Assembly (NCBI RefSeq): GCF_900313065.1
Contig: NZ_OMPU01000008.1
Coordinates: 310,240 to 374,239 of the forward strand
Direction of reading: 5' to 3'
Length of the DNA: 64,000 nucleotides
Origin: Kiloniella sp. EL199
GTDB taxonomy: Bacteria; Pseudomonadota; Alphaproteobacteria; Kiloniellales; Kiloniellaceae
Under the pieces are notes generated by a model, which was given only the letters and a program-made list of their open reading frames with translations, was not told the DNA's origin and made no database searches. Both the position numbers and the translations under genes were made by a program. Of the stretch, positions 53,611 to 62,896 are shown one piece after another; positions within the stretch are counted from its first letter, which is position 1, and the number at the start of each line of letters is the position of its first letter.

Positions 53611-53955
53611 TCATGAAAACACAGCTTTTGAATCTTCTGGTGCCTCAGCCCTTTTATGCATACCATAATCCCGGTCGACAGTGGCAACACGCAACCGATA
53701 GTCAAATAAAACCTCTTCTCGCCCCTTCATTTGGGTTTGTCGATGATCAAAAGAACTGCGCCATGCCTTAACCGCAGCTTCATCCCGCCAGAAAGATAGC
53801 GAAAGAATTTTCTGTTCATCAACAAGAGATTGAAAACGCTCAATAGAAATAAACCCATCAACATCCATAAGTTTATCTTTCAAATCAGCTGCCAAAGACA
53901 AGTAATGATCTTTTTGTCCTGCAGCAGGGATCACCTCAAAAATCACAGCGATCAT
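53611..53955 (-). CDS. Antibiotic biosynthesis monooxygenase (ABM) domain protein
   Basis: 114 residues with the dimeric alpha-beta barrel ABM fold: MIAVIFEVIPAAGQKDHYLSLAADLKDKL, then DGFISIERFQS, LSLSFWRDEAAVKAWR and the tail. The family includes heme- and quinone-degrading enzymes, and the function of this subgroup is not known. It overlaps the NIPSNAP gene by four bases (ATGA). Confidence 0.87.
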   Translation of the reverse strand: MIAVIFEVIPAAGQKDHYLSLAADLKDKLMDVDGFISIERFQSLVDEQKILSLSFWRDEAAVKAWRSSFDHRQTQMKGREEVLFDYRLRVATVDRDYGMHKRAEAPEDSKAVFS

Positions 53956-54281
53956 AGAGCAACGAGATCAGCATGAGGCAAAGAAGCATTCTTTAAGAAA
54001 AGGCGATCTTCTTTAAGAATGAATTTCTCCTTTTGAGCAAATTCATAATTTGCTTTTCCAAGCGGGTGAGCCATTAGTCTTTGTCGATAAGCTTCGTACG
54101 CAGCCATACTCTCAATATTATAAATACCGTAGGCTGTTGTCGTAGAGCCTTCGTGCGGAGAAAAATAACCAACGAGATCAGCTCCACACTCAGGAATAGT
54201 CTGTCCCCAATTCTTGGCATAGGTATTAAACAGATCTTTTTTATAGGGATCAATTTGGTAGGTAATAATACACGTAATCAT
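53952..54281 (-). CDS. NIPSNAP family protein
   Basis: 109 residues with the NIPSNAP ferredoxin-like fold: CIITYQIDPYKKDLFNTYAKNW, GYFSPHEGSTTTAYGIYNIESMAAYEAYRQRL and the PLGKANYEFA segment. Fold relatives of the ABM domain in the next gene. The pair is translated together; the role is unknown. Confidence 0.88.
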   Translation of the reverse strand: MITCIITYQIDPYKKDLFNTYAKNWGQTIPECGADLVGYFSPHEGSTTTAYGIYNIESMAAYEAYRQRLMAHPLGKANYEFAQKEKFILKEDRLFLKNASLPHADLVAL

Positions 54282-54429
54282 TTTAACCTCTTATCTTTTA
54301 GACAAGAGAGTATTATCATCCTCAGACACCAATATGTTTCGCCACTGAACGAAGTATGAGCATTTCAAGCTCTCTCTTCAGATAATTCCAAATTAGTTAT
54401 ATTCTTTAGAAGAGATATCATTAAATAAA

Positions 54430-55113
54430 ATGAATACAATCAAAGGCATATTGTTTGATCTCGATCAAACCCTTGTTGATAGAAGCCAAAGTTTACAAAA
54501 ATTCCTGACTTGGCAATGGCACGAATGTACTCCTTTGCAGGCCATGCCATTCAATATTTTTCAAGAAAAATTCACGACCTTGGATGATAATGGTAAATTA
54601 TGGAAAAAAGACGTTTACGATAAACTTCTCAATGACCTTTCCATTGATCACATTTCACCCGACTTATTGGAAAAAAGCTATATAACCAATTTTTCCGATC
54701 ATGCAATCTTGTTCCCAGATGTCATAGAAACCCTAAATAGCTTTAAGAGAAATCAGGTAAAGTTAGGGATCATTACCAATGGCAGAAAAGATCTACAGTC
54801 TGCTGTGATAAAAAACTGCCATCTACACAATATTATGGATGTTGTTCTCATATCTGAAACAGAAAAGATAAAAAAACCTGATCCACATATATTTGAGACA
54901 GCTTTAAGTAATTTGGGGTTGGTAAATCAATCCTGTGCGTTCATTGGCGACAACCCATATGCCGATATTTTTGGCGCGAACAAAGTAGGTATGAAAACAG
55001 TTTGGAAGAAAAACAACCTTTTTCCTCTTCCAGATAAATCAATAACATCAGCCACCTTTGAAGAGTTTATTGAATTATCCCAGATAATAAGTTCGCTTGG
55101 GAAAACTTACTAA
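54430..55113 (+). CDS. HAD-superfamily hydrolase
   Basis: 227 residues. The nucleophile motif is GILFDLDQTLVDRS (DxDxT), motif II IITNGR, motif III Lys in IKKPDPHIFE and motif IV FIGDNPYADI. A helical cap lies between. Probably a phosphatase of the phosphoglycolate or YjjG type; substrate unknown. Single gene, convergent with the IMPase gene (9 bases between). Confidence 0.9.
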   Translation: MNTIKGILFDLDQTLVDRSQSLQKFLTWQWHECTPLQAMPFNIFQEKFTTLDDNGKLWKKDVYDKLLNDLSIDHISPDLLEKSYITNFSDHAILFPDVIETLNSFKRNQVKLGIITNGRKDLQSAVIKNCHLHNIMDVVLISETEKIKKPDPHIFETALSNLGLVNQSCAFIGDNPYADIFGANKVGMKTVWKKNNLFPLPDKSITSATFEEFIELSQIISSLGKTY

Positions 55114-55122
55114 CATCCAACT

Positions 55123-55932
55123 TTAGTCGAGAAACAATTTACGATGAATTTCATCCCACCACTCTTCATTTGGAGCCAATAATAAACCCTGTTTGTTATA
55201 TGCACTGTAATTATAGGCTGTTCGATCAAGACAGGCCCCATATCCGCCTGCTTCTTTATGAATAAGTTCACCGGGCAGATGATCCCAAGGCATTAACCGG
55301 GTAAAAAGAGCAAATTGGGTCTTAGACGCCGCCAAGCGTTCATAATCAGCCCCGGCACAACGCAGTGTATTAACTGTATTAAGCTTTGACCGGTTCTTGT
55401 CCAATGATTTTTTGATTATTGGATCCTGATTTTCTGAACCATGAATTGTTCCAACACTCTGATGCAAGACTTTATTAGATCCAGCGATATTCAACCGCTG
55501 CCCATCCAGAAAAGCGCCTTCTTCCCGTCGAGCCTCTAGCATGCTTTTATGGACGGGATCTAAAATCCAGCCAGCTACTGTCTCGCCCTGATAAACCAAA
55601 GCTAACATTGTTTTAAAAATATCACGACCCCGAGCGAAGTTGTTCGTACCATCAATCGGATCAATTATCCATGTAAGCTCTCGCTCATCCAGATTTTCTA
55701 GCAAGTCAGGTGTATCTGCGATTTTCTCTTCCCCAATAACCTGACTACCGGGAAATAAATCCGTTAACCGTTTTTCAAGCAGAGATTCAGCTTCAGTATC
55801 CGCAATTGTAACAGTCTCTCCGCCTTTTTTATATGAGACTTCACCTTCAGATAAATTTTGAAACCTTGGTAGAATTGTCTGTTCAGCAACTTCATTCAGA
55901 AGTTCCGCCACCTTATCCAGATTTGAAAACAT
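55123..55932 (-). CDS. Inositol monophosphatase family protein
   Basis: 269 residues. Metal-binding motifs GEEK, WIIDPIDGTNNFARG and the late MPWDHLPGELIHKEAGG are all present. The family includes inositol, fructose-1,6-bisphosphate and histidinol phosphatases, which I cannot separate here. It lies downstream of the adenine deaminase gene, 42 bases apart, in the same direction. Confidence 0.92.
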   Translation of the reverse strand: MFSNLDKVAELLNEVAEQTILPRFQNLSEGEVSYKKGGETVTIADTEAESLLEKRLTDLFPGSQVIGEEKIADTPDLLENLDERELTWIIDPIDGTNNFARGRDIFKTMLALVYQGETVAGWILDPVHKSMLEARREEGAFLDGQRLNIAGSNKVLHQSVGTIHGSENQDPIIKKSLDKNRSKLNTVNTLRCAGADYERLAASKTQFALFTRLMPWDHLPGELIHKEAGGYGACLDRTAYNYSAYNKQGLLLAPNEEWWDEIHRKLFLD

Positions 55933-55974
55933 TAGGTGCCTAACAGGCTGATTTTTGAAAAGGAAAAGAGCATA

Positions 55975-56994
55975 TCAGCAGTGATTAGATACAATATTAT
56001 CAATACGATCCAGATGCGGTTTTTTTTCCTCGTCTGTTAAAAAGGATCCTTCAATAGAGTTACGGCATAGCATCGCAATATCGTCTTTACTCAACTCTAA
56101 AGCTTCGGTAACGGACAAAAAGTTCGCCGTCATATAACCGCCAAAATAGGCCGGGTCATCAGAGTTTACCGTAACCTTTAAACCAGCCTCCATCATTTTT
56201 CGAAGCGGATGTTCTTTCATATCCGTCACGCCACAAAGTTTGAGATTTGAAAGTGGGCAAACTGTAAAAGCAATCCCTAATTCAGCTAACTTCTGAGTTA
56301 AATCAGTATCTTCAATTGTTCTGTTACCGTGATCCAAACGATCAATCTTTAAAAGCTCAATAGCCTCACGCACGTACTCTGCTGGCCCCTCTTCTCCAGC
56401 ATGTGCCACTAGTTTGAGCCCCAGATCTCGAGCTGCATTAAAAACTCGCTCAAACTTAGATGGAGGGTGCCCCATCTCACTTGAATCAAGCCCGACACCA
56501 ACAATGCGCCCATCAAACCACGGCTTAGCCTCTTCAAGTGTTGCAAAGGCTTCTTCTTCGCTCAAATGACGTAAGAAAGACATTATAAGTTCAGAGCTAA
56601 CGCCCAACTTTTCCTGACCATCATCCAATGCACGCAGAATACCGTTTGTAACAGTTGAGAATGAAACACCACGACTTGTGTGCCCTTGGGGATCGTAGAA
56701 GACTTCGACATGAACAACCCCTTCAGAAGCTACTTTCCGAAGATAGGCCATTGTCAGGTCATAAAAATCCTGCTCTGTCAGAAGAACGTTCATGCCCTGA
56801 TAATAAATATCCAGAAAATCCTGAAGATTTGAAAAATTATAGGCGTCCTTTATTTCCTCAACAGATTGATACGGTAGTTCAATATTATTCCTCTTTGCCA
56901 ACTGCATCATCATTTCTGGCTCTAAAGACCCTTCAAGGTGCAGGTGTAATTCTGCCTTTGGTAAAGCGTTGATAAAACTGCTAAGATCGCTCAT
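55975..56994 (-). CDS. Adenine deaminase (adenosine deaminase superfamily)
   Basis: 339 residues. Zinc ligands are in AELHLHLEGS (His17 and His19), and HAGEEGP carries the catalytic-site His-Gly-Glu. The active-site segment NSDDPAYFGGY is the mark of the adenine deaminase subgroup, where true adenosine deaminases have another sequence. CPLSNLKLCGV also fits. It deaminates adenine to hypoxanthine in purine salvage. I therefore prefer adenine over adenosine as substrate; this is from family pattern only. Confidence 0.9.
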   Translation of the reverse strand: MSDLSSFINALPKAELHLHLEGSLEPEMMMQLAKRNNIELPYQSVEEIKDAYNFSNLQDFLDIYYQGMNVLLTEQDFYDLTMAYLRKVASEGVVHVEVFYDPQGHTSRGVSFSTVTNGILRALDDGQEKLGVSSELIMSFLRHLSEEEAFATLEEAKPWFDGRIVGVGLDSSEMGHPPSKFERVFNAARDLGLKLVAHAGEEGPAEYVREAIELLKIDRLDHGNRTIEDTDLTQKLAELGIAFTVCPLSNLKLCGVTDMKEHPLRKMMEAGLKVTVNSDDPAYFGGYMTANFLSVTEALELSKDDIAMLCRNSIEGSFLTDEEKKPHLDRIDNIVSNHC

Positions 56995-57579
56995 ACATCT
57001 CTTCCGGTTAATTTGAAATATTGCTCAGACTCTAGCGCCTTATCATCCTCTTGAAAATAGAACGAGTGAGTTTTCCAGATCAAGGTCAACATCTCCTTCT
57101 TCCTTAAAGACGAGATCAGTGATAGCAACCAAACCACAATCTGTATCGGACGAGAAAAATGCTCAACCCAATAAAGAACCAATTGAAAGGCGATAGCAAA
57201 GGACCCCAACTTTTAATGTTGCTTTGCTATTTGATAAAGCAGATATGATTCCTTTGGATTCAAAAACCCGGCATTATTATGATGTCCATTAGTCCAGAAC
57301 CCTAGGATATTTCCAGGATATAAAAATTATCACTCTATGACTATAAATCCCCCAAAATTTACGGAGATAAATAAAGAGATACAAATAATTCCGCATAATA
57401 ATGGGGTTAACTTTTTTCAAATATGCTCTCTTTTACATCGCCCTTTTTCTCTAAAAACAGCTGTATTAAACCATAAATTTTGCGACGATCTGCCCCACAG
57501 ACTTTCAATGCCCAACACTTGCAATTTCAGGAGCTTGGGTAGAAAGTAGCAAAAAACGAATCTCATCAGGAGAAAATAA
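56995..57579. other. Intergenic region before hemB
   Basis: About 585 bases. A 9-bp perfect inverted repeat, ATAGCAAAG (57193-57201) with CTTTGCTAT (57222-57230), contains an inner CCAAC/GTTG pairing. A 72-codon frame (56991-57209, minus) overlaps the deaminase start by ATGA but begins at a TTG without a ribosome site. No convincing gene is seen. Confidence 0.5.
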
Positions 57580-58572
57580 TTGAATACAACCTTTAGACAG
57601 GATCTTGTTGTCAGGCCGCGTCGTATTCGTACGGATGACTGGACGCGCCGGATGGTTGCTGAAAATCGCCTGTCTGTTGATGACTTTATTTGGCCTGTAT
57701 TTCTACAGGAAGACAACGGCACCAGTGATGTTCCTTCAATGCCTGGCGTCAAAAGATACGGCCCCGATTGTTTGATAGACGCTATTGCTGAAGCTGTCGA
57801 ACTCGGTATTCCGGCTATTGCGCTCTTCCCCTATAATAATTCTGAAACCAAAACAGAAGATTGCCGTGAGGCCTATAATCCTGACAACCTGATCTGTCAG
57901 GCGACAAGATCAATCCGAAAGCATTACAAAGAAATTGCCCTGATTGGTGATGTTGCCTTGGATCCTTATAATTCATTAGGGCATGATGGCATTGTCAAAA
58001 ACGGGATTATTCTAAACGATGAGTCCGTCGAAATCCTTTGTCGCCAAGCATTGGTCCAGGCCGAAGCCGGATGTGATTATGTCGGTCCTTCGGACATGAT
58101 GGATGGACGAATTGGGGCAATTCGAGATACCTTGGATGAAGCTGGCTATACCTATACAAAGATCATATCTTACAGCGCAAAGTATGCTAGTGGTTTTTAC
58201 GGTCCTTTCCGTGATGCTGTGGGTGCAAAAGGTGTTTTGAAAGGGGACAAAAAAACCTATCAAATGGACCCGGCGAACAGCGAAGAAGCTCTGCGCCTAG
58301 TCGAAAATGATCTTCAGCAAGGGGCAGACATGGTTATGGTAAAACCCGGCATTGCCTATCTGGATATCATTCGACGTATTAAAGATACCTTTGGTGTTCC
58401 GACCATGGCCTATCAGGTCAGTGGTGAGTATTCGATGATCAAGGCAGCGTCTGCCAACGGTTGGTTGGATCATGATACGGTAATGATGGAGAGCCTTATG
58501 GCTTTTAAACGGGCAGGAACTGATGCGGTCCTCTCTTATTTTGCACTGGATGCTGCGCGATTACTTAAATAG
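57580..58572 (+). CDS. hemB: Delta-aminolevulinic acid dehydratase (porphobilinogen synthase)
   Basis: 330 residues. Condenses two 5-aminolevulinate molecules to porphobilinogen in heme synthesis. The two Schiff-base lysines are Lys201 (YSAKYASGFYGPFRDA) and Lys255 (MVKPGIAYLD). The metal loop reads DVALDPYNSLGHDG, with Asp rather than Cys ligands, so it is the magnesium-dependent type. The start is a TTG at 57580 with AGGAG seven bases before it; no ATG fits. A strong terminator follows. Confidence 0.96.
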   Translation: MNTTFRQDLVVRPRRIRTDDWTRRMVAENRLSVDDFIWPVFLQEDNGTSDVPSMPGVKRYGPDCLIDAIAEAVELGIPAIALFPYNNSETKTEDCREAYNPDNLICQATRSIRKHYKEIALIGDVALDPYNSLGHDGIVKNGIILNDESVEILCRQALVQAEAGCDYVGPSDMMDGRIGAIRDTLDEAGYTYTKIISYSAKYASGFYGPFRDAVGAKGVLKGDKKTYQMDPANSEEALRLVENDLQQGADMVMVKPGIAYLDIIRRIKDTFGVPTMAYQVSGEYSMIKAASANGWLDHDTVMMESLMAFKRAGTDAVLSYFALDAARLLK

Positions 58573-58594
58573 CTGATCAAGTTATAATTTAATG

Positions 58595-58624
58595 AAAGGC
58601 CTGAATGAATTTTCAGGCCTTTTT
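58595..58624 (+). terminator. Intrinsic terminator of hemB
   Basis: A perfect 11-bp stem (58595-58605 with 58612-58622) with a 6-nt loop and T run. Confidence 0.88.
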
Positions 58625-58820
58625 CTATTTTTGCCCGCAAATAGAACCAAAAGCTAACAATAGAAAATTATTGTATTGTGATAGCTTGGATATTTACTAT
58701 CAATTCCTATCTTTTAAGAGTAACATCACGCTTTCTTTTCAGAGAACTTTTTCAAGTTTTCGACTTTTTTTCGTTAGCGGATTTCCTTCCGTTCCTTATG
58801 ACACCTCAATGGAGGCTGCA

Positions 58821-59456
58821 ATGACTTTACGTCTCGGCGACACAGCACCTAATTTCACACAGGATTCTACCGAAGGTACAATCGATTTTTATGATTTTGT
58901 TGGTGACAGCTGGGCTGTTCTTTTCTCTCACCCAAAAGATTTCACCCCTGTTTGCACAACAGAACTAGGCTATGTTGGGAAGCTCAAGCCAGAGTTTGAA
59001 AAACGTAACGTAAAGGTTCTGGGATTGAGTGTTGATCCTCTATCCGATCATACACAATGGGTTGGTGATATCGAGGAAACTCAAGGGCATCAGTTTAACT
59101 TCCCGCTTCTTGCTGATGCTGATCGTAAAGTTTCTAATCTCTACGACATGATCCACCCAAATGCGAACGATACACTGACTGTTCGTTCTGTTTTCATCAT
59201 CGATCCAGCTAAAAAAGTACGCCTGATCATTACCTATCCAGCAAGTACTGGACGTAACTTTGATGAAATCCTGCGCGTTATCGACTCACTGCAATTAACC
59301 GATGGTTATAAAGTAGCAACGCCAGTTAACTGGAAAGATGGTGATGATGTAATTATCGTTCCTGCCCTGAGCGATGAAGATGCCAAGGACCGTTTCCCGA
59401 AAGGTTGGGTTGCCCACAAGCCTTATTTGCGTGTTACACCGCAGCCAAACAAATAA
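58821..59456 (+). CDS. 1-Cys peroxiredoxin (Prx6 type)
   Basis: 211 residues. Catalytic Cys45 is in SHPKDFTPVCTTE; the typical Prx6 features LRLGDTAPNF, LSVDPLSDHTQW and the C-terminal extension WKDGDDVIIVP with no resolving Cys in the usual place follow. Reduces peroxides in the cytoplasm. I chose the ATG at 58821, which has GGAGG five bases before it; the longer frame upstream is not likely. Confidence 0.94.
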   Translation: MTLRLGDTAPNFTQDSTEGTIDFYDFVGDSWAVLFSHPKDFTPVCTTELGYVGKLKPEFEKRNVKVLGLSVDPLSDHTQWVGDIEETQGHQFNFPLLADADRKVSNLYDMIHPNANDTLTVRSVFIIDPAKKVRLIITYPASTGRNFDEILRVIDSLQLTDGYKVATPVNWKDGDDVIIVPALSDEDAKDRFPKGWVAHKPYLRVTPQPNK

Positions 59457-59482
59457 ATGAATAATTTTATATGTTTGATGAG

Positions 59483-59510
59483 AAAGCCCGGATTTTTCCG
59501 GGCTTTTTTT
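59483..59510. terminator. Bidirectional terminator after the peroxiredoxin gene
   Basis: A perfect 9-bp GC-rich stem (59484-59492 with 59497-59505) and 4-nt loop followed by a T run. Its right end meets the stop of the convergent membrane protein gene. Confidence 0.85.
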
Positions 59511-60036
59511 ATTCGTCTAAATTTTTATCACTAACGCGTTGCATAGAAAAACCAGAGGAAGAGTACTCATAAGAGAAACAAGGTTCAGTATCCTCGGAAT
59601 TTTCTGAAAAATTAGAGGGGAGTTTTCTTGTTCTTTTCCCGGGCATTGCGGTGAGTAAGAAACTGAAGATAAGGTTTACTGCTGGAACTGTAATTAAGAG
59701 TGCTAGCCACTTCGGCCATCCGATATGGTTTAACCTATGTACCATCCAACATATTTGCGTACAGAGAGCGATCAGTACAACAGAGAGTACAGTCCAACCA
59801 CCTTCGATTTGGATTTCACCCGTTGGATTTTTGAGAACCTTCAAAATTTCTTCGGCAGGAATAACATGTGTAAGGCTCATGACTAAAAATGCCCAGAGAA
59901 AGAGAGATAAAAACAACATCCTGAAAACATAAGTTAGGCGGCCAAGAACTTTCTCATCACTGCTCACGTAAATAATTGTCGGCAGTAAAAAGATTACAGA
60001 ACAGATCGCAAAAATCCCTATCATTGGAAGACTCAA
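59509..60036 (-). CDS. Membrane protein of unknown function
   Basis: 175 residues with about four hydrophobic helices (about residues 3-24, 38-60, 80-100 and 107-128), then a hydrophilic, Ser/Glu-rich C-terminal tail (about 130-175). The family is not recognised; a loose likeness to DUF805-type membrane proteins could not be confirmed. Single gene, convergent with the peroxiredoxin gene. Confidence 0.72.
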   Translation of the reverse strand: MSLPMIGIFAICSVIFLLPTIIYVSSDEKVLGRLTYVFRMLFLSLFLWAFLVMSLTHVIPAEEILKVLKNPTGEIQIEGGWTVLSVVLIALCTQICWMVHRLNHIGWPKWLALLITVPAVNLIFSFLLTAMPGKRTRKLPSNFSENSEDTEPCFSYEYSSSGFSMQRVSDKNLDE

Positions 60037-60261
60037 TTTGTTTTTTTCAGGAAAATTCTACCAATCAGGGATGAATCAGAAATAAATTATAGTTAAAATT
60101 GTAACTTTTTATTTCTTTGTTTAAAGTTGAAATTTTTCATATGCCCAAATATGTAATTTCCTTAATTATTGATAAACAACATAAATATTGTCTTCTTGTA
60201 ATTTGAATAATTTTATAATATTTATTTTAAAATAAACAATCTAAAATTTTATGAGGATTTT

Positions 60262-60852
60262 ATGGGTCGAAATCTATCATTTGATGAAAAAGAGACGCTT
60301 GCGAAAGTCGTAAATATTTTCCGCGAAAAAGGATATGAAGCAACAACGGTTAAAGACCTTGAAAAAGCGACAGGTTTAACATCGGGAAGCCTTTATAATT
60401 CGTTTGGCGGGAAAGAAGCTCTTTTTGATATCGCGATTAGTTTTTACAACAATAACGTTGTACGAAATCGGATCAGTACTTTTTTGGATCAAGTTGAGGA
60501 TCCGCTTTCTGGAATGAAAGACCTTTTCCGTTCATTACTCAATGAACCTGATGGTCAGGAAAATGGATGTTTGTTAACGAACACCGCTGTTGAGTTTAAC
60601 AACAGGCGTCGACATACCACGCAAGAACTTGATACCGGATTTTCTCTTTTAGAGGCCGCGTTCAAAAGGCAGATCATTCGCTGCACCGAAAAAGGTCAAA
60701 TTGCCAAGCACTCTTCTGCGCAACAAGCTGCTATTCGGCTACTTGTTTTTTATCAGGGAATTCTTGTCCTTGTTCGGGCTGGGTTACGGCGTAAAGAAAT
60801 TGAACAAATCATCGACGATGAAATTGATTTGATCCTAAGGAGAGAGTTTTGA
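60262..60852 (+). CDS. TetR-family transcription regulator
   Basis: 196 residues. The N-terminal helix-turn-helix (about 10-50) reads NIFREKGYEATTVKDLEKATGLTSGSLYNSFGGKEALF. The C-terminal ligand domain follows. A GAGG lies before the ATG. The stop overlaps the start of a small gene by one base (TGATG). Target unknown; no divergent partner is seen. Confidence 0.92.
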   Translation: MGRNLSFDEKETLAKVVNIFREKGYEATTVKDLEKATGLTSGSLYNSFGGKEALFDIAISFYNNNVVRNRISTFLDQVEDPLSGMKDLFRSLLNEPDGQENGCLLTNTAVEFNNRRRHTTQELDTGFSLLEAAFKRQIIRCTEKGQIAKHSSAQQAAIRLLVFYQGILVLVRAGLRRKEIEQIIDDEIDLILRREF

Positions 60853-61031
60853 TGTTGGAAGAGCCTGAAAAATACAAAAATGACTTTGCTCGATATATAT
60901 TTGAACAACGAGAACCATTGGGAGAGCTGAAAATTGGGCGCTTCTTTGATGGAAAATCTATAAAAATACAGGAACAAACAGTTCTGCATGTTGATGAAAA
61001 ACAGGCTCTACTTCAGGGTCAGTACCGATAG
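60852..61031 (+). CDS. Small protein of unknown function, coupled to the TetR gene
   Basis: 59 residues, MLEEPEKYKNDFARYIFEQR at the start, hydrophilic and acidic to neutral, with no signal peptide or membrane segment. The ATG overlaps the TetR stop codon by one base, and AAGGAGAG lies just before, which supports translation. I do not recognise the family. Could also be the start of a degraded longer gene (see the fragment after it). Confidence 0.5.
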   Translation: MLEEPEKYKNDFARYIFEQREPLGELKIGRFFDGKSIKIQEQTVLHVDEKQALLQGQYR

Positions 61032-61053
61032 TCTTTCTGAATATCTGGATTAG

Positions 61054-61194
61054 AAATCAGAGTCTTTTAGTTGTTTAACAAAAAAAGGACGCGTACAGGT
61101 CAAAAAATATTACAAAGTTCCTGCAGAGGTTCTTGATGATATAGATGAATTAAATAGCTGGGCAAAACGTGCTATTGAAGCTGTATTTAAATAA
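61054..61194 (+). pseudogene. Coding-like fragment without a start codon
   Basis: The frame has 46 codons ending in TAA and reads like protein from about 61087: GRVQVKKYYKVPAEVLDDID, then ELNSWAKRAIEAVFK. No ATG, GTG or TTG lies in frame, and the frame differs from the small gene upstream. It may be the end of a gene that was lost or broken. Low certainty. Confidence 0.3.
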
Positions 61195-61232
61195 ACGGTC
61201 TCCTCTTTCAGAAAAATGCTTTATCTCTTACT

Positions 61233-62699
61233 TTATCCCGCAATTGTACGTTTTAACTTTGCAAAGGTACTCTCTGCACCTAATTCACCACTTAGCTGTT
61301 TTAAATAACTCCGGACCTGTGAACTCATAACAACAGATCCGTCGTTCATAAATCTTTCGTGGTTCTTTTCAATATCCGCAAGGTCATAGCGATAATTGAC
61401 CATGATACCACTTGCCTGTGAAATCCCCTTTTCAGAAGTATCACCCAACCAGTTAATTTGATTTAACTGAGCGCCATTTTTAAGGTGAAACCGTGCAACG
61501 GGATCCAATGCGCGCCCTTTATGATCTTTTTCGTGGAAATAAGCGACACACAAGCGACTAAGAGGGCCGCGCAGAAGCTCGCTTAATTCTTTATTTTCGA
61601 ACCAGTCCTTGTCTTGAAAACAGAGGAAAACTGCTGTTTTGGCAACATCTGCGCCCGTTTTGGTCTTTAAGCGTTCCATTTCATCAGATGTTACTGCATC
61701 TTCATAAAAACTTGCATCCAGATCTGCCAGCCATGATCTGAATCCGGGAACAGGAGACAAAGTCGCATAGGTCTTTATCCAGGGCATTTCATGGGATAGA
61801 TGCTGGACAACCTGTTTAATCAGGTGCTCACCAAAGGATATACCACGTAATCCGGTTTGCGTGTTGGTTATAGAGTAAAAAATTGCTGTGTCTGCATTTT
61901 TGGGGTTTCCAAGGGGAGCTTCGACATCAAGTAGAGCTTGAACATTCTTTGCCACGCCTTTTACCAAAGCAACCTCGACAAAAGCGAGGGGTTCATCCGG
62001 CATTCTTGGGTGAAAGAGCGCATAGCAACGCCGGTCAGAATCTAACCGATTGCGTAAATCGTCCCAAGAATCGATTTCATGCACGGCCTCATAAGCAATA
62101 AGCTTCTCCAAAAGCGCGGCAGAGGTATTCCAGGTCATTTCAACTAGATCAAGAAACCCGGTATCAAACCATGAATTGAGAAGTTGTTGCAGGTCACGAT
62201 CAAGGGCGTTCAGATAAGGGTCTTTATCTTTTATCTTTAAAAGATCATCCCGAATATCTACTAAAAACTTAACACCATTTGGCAAAGCATTGAATTGGGT
62301 TAGTAATTTCAATCTATCTGGTAAAGATGACTGTCTTAAATGATATGCTGCGACAATACGTTCAGATTCATTTTTTGCCGCTTCGTATTCATTAATGGAC
62401 TCTTTGATAAGGTCATTATTAGCGCAAAAATCTTCGGCAAGAGTTTTCAGAAAAACACGCTTTCCGTCCGAATCAAGGTCTAGGTATGTCCGACCGAGGT
62501 CCGCTGTTCGCATTCTGGCTGATACATCACCACCCGGCCCGTTCAAACATTCATCCATCATCTTTTTAAGGTTTTTTGTACTGACAGATGTATCAGACCT
62601 CGAAAGCCCAACACTTCGGGCTGCTGTTTGTGCTATATCCCGCCATGCACCTGATAGCTGAGATAATGTACTTACAGTTTCCAGATTTTCTTTCGCCAT
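61233..62699 (-). CDS. Malonyl-CoA decarboxylase
   Basis: 488 residues, length and pattern of the MCD family: an N-terminal helical domain (about 30-190, with LKTLAEDFCANND) and a GNAT-like catalytic domain (about 195-480) that includes FHPRMPDEPLAFVEVALVKG, SFGEHLIKQVVQHL and the LSPVPGFRSWL segment with catalytic Ser and the later FHLKNGA His. Converts malonyl-CoA to acetyl-CoA. Single gene on its strand. Confidence 0.92.
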   Translation of the reverse strand: MAKENLETVSTLSQLSGAWRDIAQTAARSVGLSRSDTSVSTKNLKKMMDECLNGPGGDVSARMRTADLGRTYLDLDSDGKRVFLKTLAEDFCANNDLIKESINEYEAAKNESERIVAAYHLRQSSLPDRLKLLTQFNALPNGVKFLVDIRDDLLKIKDKDPYLNALDRDLQQLLNSWFDTGFLDLVEMTWNTSAALLEKLIAYEAVHEIDSWDDLRNRLDSDRRCYALFHPRMPDEPLAFVEVALVKGVAKNVQALLDVEAPLGNPKNADTAIFYSITNTQTGLRGISFGEHLIKQVVQHLSHEMPWIKTYATLSPVPGFRSWLADLDASFYEDAVTSDEMERLKTKTGADVAKTAVFLCFQDKDWFENKELSELLRGPLSRLCVAYFHEKDHKGRALDPVARFHLKNGAQLNQINWLGDTSEKGISQASGIMVNYRYDLADIEKNHERFMNDGSVVMSSQVRSYLKQLSGELGAESTFAKLKRTIAG

Positions 62700-62896
62700 T
62701 AATTAAGTACCTTTAAAGATCAGAATGCTCTTAATCACACGTGATGCTGATCCTGATTAATTCAAGATCAGCTGTTAACAAGATACTATCTAATCAGTGA
62801 CGAAATTATGATGCAACTTTTTGGAGGACACCCTTTACCATATTTTCCTGAATAATATCTGGATCATATTTTTTTTCGGTAATTTAATTACCAATA

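Noticed and set aside
57337-57549. 70-codon plus-strand frame upstream of hemB
   Set aside because: No ribosome site and low-complexity AT-rich composition; the hemB ribosome site and start lie beyond its stop.
61054-61194. Coding-like tail counted as a functional gene
   Set aside because: It has no start codon in frame, so I list it only as a low-confidence fragment.
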